Origin: Rhodocollybia butyracea | Lineage: Eukaryota; Basidiomycota; Agaricomycetes; Agaricales; Omphalotaceae | Assembly (NCBI GenBank): GCA_015501585.1 | Contig: JADNRY010000358.1 | Span: 1 to 62,179, forward strand | DNA length: 62,179 nucleotides | Reading direction: 5' to 3' | The notes under the pieces: model-generated | Databases searched by the model: none | What the model saw: the letters and a program-made list of their open reading frames with translations, nothing else | Told to the model about the DNA's origin: nothing | In this document: piece by piece, positions 1 to 9,617 of the stretch | Position numbering within the stretch: position 1 is the first letter of the stretch | How the letters are laid out: each line of letters begins with the position of its first letter | Translations under genes and position numbers: made by a program

Positions 1-1022
1 ACGTCTACGACGTGCACTGCGTACTATATGACTTGTGCAGCACATCAAGTAAGGTGGTACACTGGCATGGATATTTAGATGAGTGGGAGTGATGGTGTAC
101 ACCGCACACATCGTGGATGTGCTGAGGTGTAAGGAAAACTCAAGTTCAAATGGGTGGAAGTGATAGAGTACACCGTGCGCGTTGTGGACGTCCACGCATT
201 ATGTGGATGTAAGGTCTGTCAGACATCAGGGCACGTCCATGACGTGCACTATGTACTTTACCACTTGCACAAATTCACACATCCATACTTGTTCACTTTG
301 CCACATGAGGTGCAGAATTGATAGAGTACGCAGTGTACACTACAGAGAAAGTGGGTGATACTCAGCGTGGATGTGTGAAAGAAGCAATTGGGTACACCGC
401 GCACGTCGTGGACGTGCATGGATGCCCTGAGTACAAGAGAAGGTTTAATGAGCAGATGGAGTGGCAGTGGGAAAGACAAATTACCATTGCTGACAGGTTT
501 GTTGTATGAATGCCAGTGTACAAACTTACCTTGATGTGCACTGTGTACTTTATCGCTTTTGTGTACTGTATGACTTGCACAAATCATAGAGTACACAGTG
601 CATACACCTCCAGGCACGTCCACGACGTGCGGGTGTGTACCACCTTACCTTGATGTGCACTGTGCACTTGATCACTTGGACAAATTCATGGATGTGGATG
701 TATCGGGGGTCATAGTGTACACCATGCACGTCATGGACGTGCATAGATGTGTGGAAGTCATAGAGTATACGAAAGTGATCAAGTACACAGTGCACATCAA
801 GGTAAGGTGGTACACCGTGCACGTCATGGACGTGTCTGGAGGTGTATACACTGTGTACTCTATGATTTGCACAGATTCATGGATTACATGAATTTGTGCA
901 AGTCATACAGTACACAGTGCACATCAAGGTAAGTTTGTACACTGGCATTGATAGGGTACACCGCACACGTCGTGGACGTGCACAAACGTGTAAAACACAA
1001 TGGAGAACCAAAAAAAAATCAT

Positions 1023-1121
1023 TGGCCAGAGAGGGAATCGAACCCCGCCTACTTGATAGAAGTGTACTGGAGCTCACAGGCTATTCTACCAAGTCGTCAT
1101 TTACCACTAGACTATCTGGCC
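1023..1121 (-). tRNA. Intron-containing tRNA-like gene, copy 1 (possibly degenerate)
   Basis: Read on the minus strand it starts with acceptor strand GGCCAGA and ends with TCTGGCC plus A, which pair perfectly. A D-arm (GTC..GAC around TAGTGGTAAAT) and a TTCGATT T-loop are present. The anticodon stem ACTTG/CAAGT is separated by a 34-nt loop, which fits a 7-nt loop plus a ~27-nt intron. Intron TTCTA can pair with loop TAGAA, as in eukaryotic pre-tRNAs. Compared with copy 2 it lacks one G in the T stem. With a standard intron position the anticodon would read AGA, but the short variable loop does not suit a serine tRNA, so identity is left open. Confidence 0.55.
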
Positions 1122-1552
1122 ATGACTACATCCCACGTTAAATTGTGCAAGTCATAGATTACACAGTGGATACACCTCCAGGCACGTCCACGACGTGCAC
1201 GGTGTATCCTATCAATGCCAGTGTACCGCCTTACCTTGATGTGCACTGTATACTTGATAACTTTTGTGTACTCTATGACTTCCACACATCCAAGCACGTC
1301 TATGACGTGCATGGTGTACACTATGACCCCCGATACATCCACATCCATGAATTTGTCCAAGTGATCAAGTGCACAGTGCACATCAAGGTAAGGTGGTACA
1401 CACCTGCACGTCGTGGACGTGCCTGGAGGTGTATGCACTGTGTATTGATAAAGTACACAGTGCACATCAAGGCTGGCATTGATAGCGTACACCGCATACG
1501 TTGTGGACGTGCACAAACGTGTAAAACACAATGAAGAACCAAAAAAAATCAT

Positions 1553-1652
1553 TGGCCAGAGAGGGAATCGAACCCCCGCCTACTTGATAGAAGTGTACTG
1601 GAGCTCACAGGTTATTCTACCAAGTCGTCATTTACCACTAGACTATCTGGCC
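1553..1652 (-). tRNA. Intron-containing tRNA-like gene, copy 2
   Basis: Same layout as the copy 530 bp upstream, but with an intact five-pair T stem (GGGGG with CCCTC). Acceptor GGCCAGA/TCTGGCC is perfect, G18-G19 are present in the D-loop, the T-loop is TTCGATT, and the anticodon arm holds a putative ~27-nt intron. The amino-acid identity is uncertain because the predicted AGA anticodon conflicts with the class I variable loop. It could be a functional gene, a pseudogene or a tRNA-derived repeat unit. Confidence 0.6.
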
Positions 1653-2260
1653 ATGACTACATCCCACGTTAAATTGTGCAAGTCATAGAGTACACAGTGC
1701 ATACACCTCCAGGCACGTCCACGACGTGCACGGTGTACCGTATCAATGCCAGTGTACCGCCTTACCTTGATGTGCACTGTATACTTGATAACTTTTTGTG
1801 TACTCTATGACTTCCACATATCCAAGCACGTCTATGACGTGCACTGTGTACTTTACCACTTGGACAAATTCATGGATGTGGATGTATCGGGGGGTCATAG
1901 TGTACACCATGCACGTCATGGACGTGCCTGGATGTGTGGGAGTCATAGAGTACACAAAATTGATCAAGTACAGAGTGCACATCATGGTAAGGTGGCACAC
2001 CGTACACGTCATGGACGTGCCTGGAGGTGTATGCACTGTGTATTGATAAAGTACACAGTGCACGTCATAGACGTGCCTGGATATGTGGAAGTCATAGAGT
2101 ACACAGTGCACATCAAGGTAAGGTGGTATAACTAGCATTGATAGGGTACACCACGCACGTCGTGGACGTGCTGGAGGTGTATGCACTGTGTACTCTATGA
2201 TTTGTGCAAGTCATAGAGTATGGCTTGTGTATGCTAATAAGTTCCAGTTTTTACGCATAT

Positions 2261-2294
2261 GAAGTAGGCGGGGGTTCGATTCCCTCTCTGGCCA
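2261..2294 (+). pseudogene. 3' half of the same tRNA-like unit, inverted
   Basis: The plus strand carries the variable loop, T arm and 3' acceptor strand of the tRNA-like unit (GGCGGGGGTTCGATTCCC... TCTGGCCA), followed by the same flank, inverted, that accompanies copies 1 and 2. The 5' half is missing and replaced by unrelated sequence from about 2240. This indicates an inversion or truncated duplication within the array. Confidence 0.7.
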
Positions 2295-2699
2295 GTGATT
2301 TTTTGGTTCTTCATTGTGTTTTACACATTCGTGCACGTCCACGACGTGTGCGGTGTATGCTACCAACGCCAGCCTGATGCGCACCGCGCACTCCACCACC
2401 CGGACAAATCCATGGACGTGGACGTACCAGGCGTGATAATGTACACCACGCACGTCGTGGACGTGCCTGGATGTGTGGGAGTCATAGAGTACACAAAATT
2501 GATCAAGTACAGAGTGCACATCATGGTAAGGTGGCACACCGTACACGTCGTGGACGTGCCTGGAGGTATATACACTGTGTACTCTATGACTTACTGAATT
2601 TGTGCAAGTACACAGTGCACGTCGCAGACGTCTCCTGATGTGGGCAAGTCATAGAGTCCACAGAGTACACCGCACATCTCCTGGAGGTGGGTGGATGTG

Positions 2700-2910
2700 T
2701 GAAAATATATACTCTATGTTATACAGCATACAGCCCAAGCCCCATAAACCTCTAATATCAGCACCCTGCCCACACTACAGTCCCTCCCCCAGCGCACCAA
2801 GTCCAAACCCTACGCTCCTCCAAAGCCAGAATGTCCAGGGGCCGTGCAGACCCTAGGCCACTCCTAAGCCACCGCTAGGCCCTCCCTAGGGTTGAGAAAA
2901 CCCTAGATGG
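2700..2910. other. C-rich spacer with CCCTAGG words
   Basis: After the palindrome array ends, about 200 bp are rich in C and contain several CCTAGG/CCCTAG words (for example near 2851, 2876 and 2885). No gene is seen. It is not a canonical TTAGGG array. Confidence 0.5.
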
Positions 2911-2913
2911 ATC

Positions 2914-3278
2914 CTACATGCCTCTAATAACAATATTAGATGATGTGAAAGAAACAGACAAAAAACGCACTCAGAGTGTTGCTTCAAAGCAGCATACTTG
3001 GACTGAGCCTCTGGCCACCTCCGAGCAAGGATCCCACAAGCAACAAGAGAAATTGGATTGCCGCGACGTGGTCCATCGTTGAATAGGGCTGCTGCCTCGG
3101 ACGCACGAATTACCCAGCCTAAGATATATTGTGGCGTACGAAATCCTTGGTGCGAGCTGTTTTGAAAAGGAGGTGGGGATTTAAACGGGAGAGCTGGTGG
3201 AAATACATCGGAAAACCTGGAAATCAGATGGCACTAGCAATAATATGCCAGAAAAAACCAAACTTACGTCGAGGACAT
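2914..3278 (-). CDS. Small unassigned protein, three exons
   Basis: A reading frame appears once two introns are removed: exons 3268-3278, 2971-3216 and 2914-2923, with introns of 51 and 47 bp (GTAAGT..CAG and GTGCGT..TAG). The product would be 88 residues. It starts MSSTFSDVFPP, has a proline-rich N-terminus, a central segment containing YILGWVIRASEAAALF, and ends HSEGM. All junctions keep frame. No family is recognised. The N-terminal and C-terminal exons are tiny, so the ends are less sure than the 246-bp middle exon. It lies directly beside the repeat array, so it could also be the remnant of a longer gene. Confidence 0.5.
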
Positions 3279-3359
3279 GATAGTAGTTAGCAACAACGAG
3301 CAGGCCACATGGTCTTTGGCGCTTATGATATTATTATAGTAACGCGAGCGCTTTTATTG

Positions 3360-3750
3360 GGGAATTGTCTTTTCGCTCACTCTGATCGCCACGATCAGAT
3401 TCAACCATCGACGCATAGAAGATATTACACATCACCTCTCAATCAGTATTACCTCCCCATTCTATGTGCCGCCTCGATTGTGGGTAGAGTTAGTCCTGGG
3501 TATTGGGAGGTTCGTTCTTTCTATCTATCATATAAAACTTGTCGATAATGCTCAGAATTAGCGGCCAGGTTTAACCTTTTATGGATGTCAACGTTCCTTC
3601 CCACTGTACTCATATTCGCATTATGGTATACCTCATTTACCGAAGCAAGCCTTGTTACCTTCGTAGTGCTTTACAGCATTGCTGCTGGATCGTTCTTCAG
3701 CCTTATTCTCGTACGTTTGTCCTTCTCCTCCCTTCCCCATCTCTCTCCTA
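3360..3750 (+). pseudogene. Monocarboxylate-transporter-like (MFS) relic
   Basis: Two blocks resemble consecutive exons of a fungal monocarboxylate-type MFS transporter. One, near 3440-3510, encodes ILCAASIVGRVSPGYW, like the conserved loop after a mid-protein helix. The other, near 3570-3715, encodes a hydrophobic stretch with LPTVLIFALWYTS and SIAAGSFFSLI. No start, no N-terminal helices and no C-terminal end can be joined in frame, and the DNA downstream runs into the next gene. It is best read as a truncated relic; the family assignment is an inference from these short motifs. Confidence 0.45.
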
Positions 3751-3890
3751 ATCCTCTCTCTTCTCGTGCCGCATTCCCACTCTCACTCCAGTGAGCGCGC
3801 AAAGAAACCAAGACTACACCGAAAGTTTTGGCACTTGGAGTCCGTTCACACGGGCCGATTGATCAGCGGCTCTTGTTCTCGGCCACCACA

Positions 3891-4851
3891 ATGATTATCG
3901 AAGGTCTATCCCCAGGTCTTCTGCCTCCTCCGAAAGTCATAGAACTTGAGCACTGCGCGCGACGTGCAATGGATGCAAGTCACTCCAAATGTAAGACTCA
4001 TGATACTCTCAGAAAATTATCCACGCTGATTATCTTGGCTAGTACCAAGTACAACTTGGACTTTGGACCGCGTAAAAACAGCGATATCTCGAGGAACAGA
4101 AATCAACAGCGTCTGCTATGGTGTGGATGTTGTGGATATCGGCGATGGGTGCATAGTAAAATTCGGGACATTTGTCAGGGCACGAGAAGCCGAGGCAACT
4201 GAATTTGTTGCTGCGCGTACATCGATCCCCGTGGCTCGAATTCATGCAACCCTATACGATGAAGTGACCTCTACAACCTACATTGTTCAGGATAGAATTC
4301 ACGGCGAACGCCTGGACAAGCTACTTCCAACTCTTGATGCCGAAAAGCTACAAGTAATTGAGAAGGAGCTCCAGCTTATCTTCTCTCAGCTCTCCTCGTT
4401 AGACACGCATGGGCCCATGGGAATGGTAGGGAAACCCACATACTTCCTCGACTTCCATCCTTTTCCAGTGGATTATATTGGTTCTTGGAAAGCCACCACT
4501 GCTCTCGAATTTGTCGCTTGGATTATCGACGCTACTAATACGGCCACTGATGTGACTGTTTTCAAGCCGCTTGATAGCAATATCTTCGATGACAAAATGC
4601 CTCATGTTTTTTCGCATGGAGACCTTGTACCAGAAAACATACTTGTTCATGATGGGCATATTTCCGGTATCATTGATTGGGAATATGCTGGATGGTATCC
4701 TTACTTCTGGAATCCCTACATTGCGCTGCGACGGCCATTTTTAGACAGTCGGTGGACGAAAATCATTCGCAATAACATGATGACTTATAATAGGGAATGT
4801 CACGTATTTTCTGGTGTGTACGAAACAGCCCGTTTATGGATTGGAACTTGA
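3891..4851 (+). CDS. Aminoglycoside-phosphotransferase-fold (APH) kinase
   Basis: Two exons, 3891-3990 and 4043-4851, are joined by a 52-bp GTAAGA..TAG intron, giving 302 residues. The C-terminal half has the APH/choline-kinase signature: SHGDLVPENILV (catalytic loop, Asp and Asn) and GIIDWEYAGWYP (metal-binding Asp). Upstream, VKFG and a following REAEATEFV segment fit the ATP-binding lobe. Fungi carry many such proteins of unknown substrate; the fold predicts phosphorylation of a small molecule, and drug resistance should not be assumed. The ATG at 3891 was chosen because it is the first ATG in frame across the intron; the ORF without splicing has only a TTG start. Confidence 0.75.
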
Positions 4852-5102
4852 CCTAATCATAGTCAATAACTATTACCTTCTGATAACTAAGGAACTGGAA
4901 AGGAAGATTGCTCACAACTCCTAAGCAGATGTACATATCGACTGAAGCAACGCCGCAAATTCAGGTATGCAATTCAGAATGATAATGCGTTTTTTATCCA
5001 TCGATTACAGGGTTAACCCTGCGTAACCCTTTGTGAAGTTTTGAATAAATCATTGATTTGGGCAAGATAAAACACCTGATGACCAGGTTTTGAACACGCC
5101 TG

Positions 5103-5857
5103 ATGGCTACGCAGGACCCACCCACAGATCTTAATCAAAGGTTCGTTGTTGGTTCGTTGGCCACTTGGTTTCTGTTTCTGCGCTCACTAACAATATTATC
5201 TCAAAGTGTAGGCTTCTTCTCCTTGAGGCCTATGCTAACGATATACACTCGCTCAATAGGCGTTATCATGAAGGTCCTGAGGGTTGAGCACACAATACGA
5301 TCGTTATTGCTTGGAACGGTATCCAGATAACGACGAGGACAAAACGATCTCAATCATTGTGGATAAAACAGGTCACTGGGCTATCACCTGGTCAGTCTAT
5401 GCACCCTGGCCTGTGCTCTCTCCAAATCAAAGACCAGTTGGTTATAAAACAATGGATGTACTTTTCCCACCAGGTGAAACACAATTTAACTACCGAATTA
5501 ATGTCCGTCGTGCAGAAGGGGAGGGGTTGAGTATCGCAAGTTGGCGTTTTTTCCCAGTGGGGGGTTTTAACACTAGAATATCAAAATGGGTTGGTGGAAC
5601 TTGGGCAAAACGACGAAGTCTATCTTGAGGGTAACGGAAACTGTAGGGACTGTGTCCAACGCATGATGCGCCTTTTTGTTGCACGGGTGAGTGCTCAAAT
5701 TTCGTCGATGTTTTCTGGATTAAATTTGTTACTCTGAACTAGCCCGGAGAGAGTTGGATTCAACGAGAGGGACGTAGAGAACGCTATCAAGGATGCCTTG
5801 GAGTATGACAATAATCTGGCTGTTGACAATAATCCGGTTGTGCGTGGATACCAGTGA
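5103..5857 (+). CDS. Unassigned five-exon gene
   Basis: Exons 5103-5140, 5212-5282, 5327-5502, 5558-5686 and a last exon reaching 5808 or 5857 join in frame through introns of 71, 44, 55 and about 56-63 bp. The product contains DKTGHWAITWSVYAPWP and LEYQNGLVELGQNDEVYL. No family is recognised. The last intron has two possible acceptors: TAG at 5741-5742 gives a short tail stopping at 5808, while a less usual GAG at 5747-5749 gives a more protein-like tail (ENAIKDALEYDNNLAVDNN) stopping at 5857. The end coordinate is therefore provisional. Confidence 0.45.
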
Positions 5858-7541
5858 AGATATGTAACAGTGTTCGTCCAAATTGTGATCTTAGAGGAAG
5901 ATAATTGAAAGGTGGCGCAGTTTCATCGCATCATCCTGGAGTGTTTTGAATCGTAGGCCTCACGTAGGAACATCTACTGGCATCATGTATGTTGAAGAAA
6001 CGCTATCAAGGATTTACAGAGACGTGGACGACAGCTGCGTCGCCCGTTGTAGATTGGCTTTAGTAAAAAAATTCGATGGCTCCGACTCGCTCAATTCGTC
6101 CATCTTTCTTATCGGAATTGTCTGTTCGCTATGTCACAATAGAGTATCTCACCTGCTCCATAGCAGGCTCCAGCGGCATTCATTTCATACACTAACCATA
6201 TCCTCCTCTGACTCTCTCATTTCCCAATTATCTACAGATACCTTTTTGTTCTACCGCCCCCGTCTGATTTTCTTATCATTAATTTCGGCAGGCGGTCAGG
6301 ACACCTTCCAAAGTTTACGACCAGTTAACATACAGCGTTGATGTTTTTTTCTGCCCCGCTGATTTCGCCTCTGCCTCCGCGGAAGCGTATTGTTAGCGAA
6401 CAAGCAATCCAAGTACCTGTGTGTTTTCCTTAATGTACTGAGGTGCTCACAGTGCGGCTCCGCCTGTACGTCATGCAACGGCCAACAGCGTTAAGAATTT
6501 CATGGTGGGAGCCCTGGGTAGGTAGCCAGCCTTGAGGATCCAAAGGGTTGATTATACGTTGGTTATAATGGAATCATTCGAATACCATGGGCAGGAGGTT
6601 TCGTCGAAAACTTGAGGATTGTAAAATGGGGGCAAAGCGGACCACGAATGATACGGCCTTTACTTACCTTGTGGATCATATCGATCAATTCTATCTTCAG
6701 TTTTGGAGGGGTCGGCGAATAAATCAGGGTGAGGGGTGAGCTCATGTACAAACGCCAAGTTTTGGTTTCTCGGTTGGCTTTTCAGGCTTCTTCGGAATCG
6801 AGAATATGTGCTACATAATGGGTACGTGGCGCAACTGCCCGCTTCTTAGATTCAAGTGTAGCGCAACATCATTAGTGCTCCTCCTATAGTACGACTAGGA
6901 TCGCCTGACACAACCTGACACATGAGCCCGCTGAGGGCCCCCATCGTTATTTTGGGGGGCGCATACTCATCAACTATCGGCAGATTTCGGAAACGATTGT
7001 ACCTTGAAATCTCGGTATATGTATACTTGGAAGGATCGGTGCCAGGTAGGTACCGAGATGCACTCTAACGGCAGTCAGCGCAAAGAGTTGAAAGACCACA
7101 GTGCGCGTGCCGCTCCACGCATGCTGGGTAATTCATATCTATCCTTCCATCTCTATCACCATCTCCATCTAGTATCTCATGCTACTTATGGGCCTGGAAA
7201 AGACTCCGAAGATTGGATGGAGATACTAAGCGGAACACTTCTTATTCAGGACCATGACGGTTTTTCACCGCAGATCCTCGTTTTCTGGGGACGGAATAAG
7301 TTGTATTCCGAGTGCATTCATTGCGCATGAGATCCCCTCATCGCTTACTACCGGGTGTTGAACGCCTGTGCACCAAATGTCGGTCCCAGCTTGTTCCCAT
7401 CGCCTCGTTCACAGGGAGCGTCAACATAAAAGGATCTACCGGCATTCACATAGAAATAATAATATACCTCTTGAAAGGGCTACTCGGTTCGTACAGCACT
7501 AGACGTAGAAAGAGCGGATCCGTCCATTTCAAGCACTGACC
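5858..7541. other. Gene-poor interval
   Basis: No gene could be supported. The 14-base word ACGCTATCAAGGAT from the preceding gene (near 5782) recurs near 6000, suggesting a small duplicated fragment. Open frames of 60-130 codons near 5946, 7004 and 7312 show no recognisable motif or splice continuity. Confidence 0.5.
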
Positions 7542-8886
7542 TTAATCATCCATATCAACCAATATTGTCTTTCTCTCGACTACGAAACTCTCCATGAGCT
7601 TCACCAAAGCTTTATTACCTCCCAACCTCTCGATCTCCGCCAAAGCCTGCTCATGTAGCTTCTCCAAAACATCCAACGTATAATGGAAAGATTTCGTGTG
7701 GTTTTTCAAGTATGAGATGGCGTAGCTCTTGAGTGTCGGCGTCGTAGGTCTTTTTTGCAAGACATTGAGAACTTGGCGGTTTGAAGTGTCTGCATGGATG
7801 CTGTGAACAACGGGGAATGAGAATTTGCCTTCAGTCAAGTCTTCGGCGAAACCTTTGTTGCTTGTATACTGCGGTGTGATTAAGCGTTAGAATTCAGATG
7901 GTAAATGTGAACGCGAACCTCTGCGCTTTGAAGATTCATAAGGTCGTCTCGGATCTGAAAGTACACCCCGATGAGATTGACAAGTGGTACATAGTTCCTA
8001 CGGGTAGCAATGTAGAACAATACCTAAGGCGAGGGTAGAAGGTGATGACACGTACGTATGGGAGTTGTTCATCGAACACGCCATCATAAGCTTGATACCT
8101 ATTCGGAGAAGCCCACCAGTTTCTGGGCATGATGAGTACCCAGGAAGTATGTAGCGAGAATAGTAAACGCACTGTTATTTACCATGTCGACGTATTCCTC
8201 TTCGGTAGGACATGTTAGAGAGTCACGCCATAGGATCTCCAGTCCCTGGCCACGATGAAGCGATAATAGTTCGGCTGAACCATAATGAATAACGGATGAT
8301 AGTCGAACCATAAAAGGTTACCATTAACTATCGCATGGAGATCACGATCCTCCGAGCGAGGTAATGATTCGTTGAGAGTGAAGAGCTCTTGAAAAGCCAG
8401 AAAGTAGACATAGTTGGCTGTGTTGATGGTCTGTGGGACTCCGTACACTTTATGAGCAACTTGATAAAATAGTATTTTTGTGAACACAAGTCATAGCGCA
8501 AGAAGAAGATACTGACCAGGTCTTCCTCTTCTTAGTTGGGAATCATCTTCGATATCGTCTACCCTGAGAGTACAGCTAACGAGAGAAGCCAGAATAGTAT
8601 GTAACTACGTACATTAAGCTGGCAGCATGTAGCATGTTCACAATATGTGCAATCGTCGTAGTTTTATCTTGAGGAACATCAAGCCATACATTAAATGCTT
8701 CGATAAGCCGTCCGCGCATGTCCTTTCCTGGATTTGAAGTTACGAATTTGAATGGTTCCAGGACATCCTGTTTCCAAGTTGTTCAGTGGTTCAAACAAAT
8801 GAGATGGTTCCTACCCTTTCATTTTTCTCCGTCCAGTGAGATTCTAAGGACAGACGAGTGAGAATGTTATCGTAGATGGACGACAT
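7542..8886 (-). CDS. Geranylgeranyl diphosphate synthase
   Basis: Eight exons (8815-8886, 8613-8767, 8517-8563, 8322-8459, 8173-8274, 8056-8122, 7919-7997, 7542-7868) join in frame through introns of 47-58 bp to give 328 residues, normal for fungal GGPP synthases. The enzyme condenses isopentenyl diphosphate with allylic diphosphates to C20, feeding protein prenylation, ubiquinone side chains and terpenoids. The first Asp-rich motif is [15 protein letters not shown] (about residue 78). Also conserved are [42 protein letters not shown], the second Asp motif [11 protein letters not shown] (about 211) and [13 protein letters not shown]. No terpene cyclase or P450 is adjacent, so this is more likely the housekeeping enzyme than a cluster gene. 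Confidence 0.93.
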
Positions 8887-9558
8887 GGTGAGAAAGACAG
8901 ACGCCTGCAGCGGACCGCTTACCGTTTTATTTTATTTCATATCTTCTCTTGAACTGTCAATTATCCTGATTAATTGCTTGTGTCCGAGCTATTCTGTGCA
9001 CTACAAGAGGGGGGGATGCTAGCTCGGTGGTTTTGGTCAGGTCGAACAAAAAGCACGTCGAGGTTCGAAATCTAATCAATTTGGTGCGTGTTTCGTTCAT
9101 TTCCCCTTCCCTTCGTAATAACGGTGCCTTTCCCTCGTTTTTGTCTGGGCAGAAAGCCACGCAACATTACGTCCCAAAATCGTTGCATACCTGCAGTTCC
9201 GAGTCCAAACCTATGCTGCCTCCCAGCATGTGGCGTTGTATCTTTGATGCCCCGGACTAGCTTCAACTCTTATAGGCGCAGTGACTCGACCATTCTTTAC
9301 TCGGGGATTTGTAGTGTCGATCCTTAATATTTTAATAGCCGAGAACGGGCGGTCAATGCATTTCCTTATCATCGTGTTTGCTACCCGGAATATGTGGTGC
9401 CCGCTCATACGTGAAGCCACGCATTTACCATGCATCTTGCGTTACTTAAATCCTACCAGCTGAAGCAAGGCGTAGTTTGGGTTCAATAAACCCAGTCTTC
9501 GACATCGAGTCTATCACCACGCTCCAAAGTCTACCCCTACAGACACCGAGAGCTCTAC

Positions 9559-9564
9559 TATATA
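9559..9564 (+). promoter_or_regulatory. Possible TATA element
   Basis: TATATA lies 54 bp upstream of the ATG at 9618. Transcription starting about 30 bp downstream would place an in-frame ATG at 9570 upstream of the start site, which favours 9618 as the initiator. Inference from position only. Confidence 0.35.
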
Positions 9565-9617
9565 GCCCAATGTCCAGCCCCATAGGATCTTCACAACCCT
9601 CCTCGACATCTCCCAAG

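Larger units (their letters stand above)
1000..2100. repeat. Tandem ~530-bp higher-order unit
   Basis: Sequence around the tRNA-like block at 1023-1121, with several hundred bases after it, recurs around 1553-1652 at an offset of about 530 bp with only scattered substitutions and one-base indels. The shared block includes the leader with the run of A, the tRNA-like unit, AATTGTGCAAGTCATAGA, and the two following palindromes (1182 and 1294 versus 1713 and 1826). This is a higher-order unit inside the palindrome array. Confidence 0.8.
1..2640. repeat. Palindrome-rich satellite-like array
   Basis: The stretch is built from variants of a 17-bp inverted repeat, GCACGTC-N3-GACGTGC. Exact copies lie at 231-247, 401-417, 614-630, 726-742, 1182-1198, 1294-1310, 1406-1422, 1713-1729, 1826-1842, 1911-1927, 2060-2076, 2155-2171 and 2450-2466. 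Many copies with one or two mismatches lie between them, and the window opens inside one at 1-15. Between palindromes the same phrases recur in both orientations, such as TCATAGAGTACACAGTGCA and CATCAAGGTAAGGTGGTAC. Open frames here exist on both strands and repeat the same short peptides, so they are by-products of the repeat. Whether the array is subtelomeric, pericentromeric or interstitial cannot be told from the window. Confidence 0.9.

Noticed and set aside
258..2597. Many open frames of 60-147 codons on both strands, some overlapping
   Set aside because: They repeat the same short peptides (such as HVVDV and VYTMHVMDV) that come from the palindrome in all frames, occur equally on both strands and lack starts in context or introns.
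1..2640. CRISPR-like repeat array
   Set aside because: Spacing between palindromes is irregular, the intervening DNA is itself repetitive, and the window is eukaryotic.
3891..4851. Antibiotic-resistance aminoglycoside kinase
   Set aside because: The fold signature is present, but fungal members of this superfamily are numerous and mostly of unknown substrate; nothing in the sequence indicates drug specificity.
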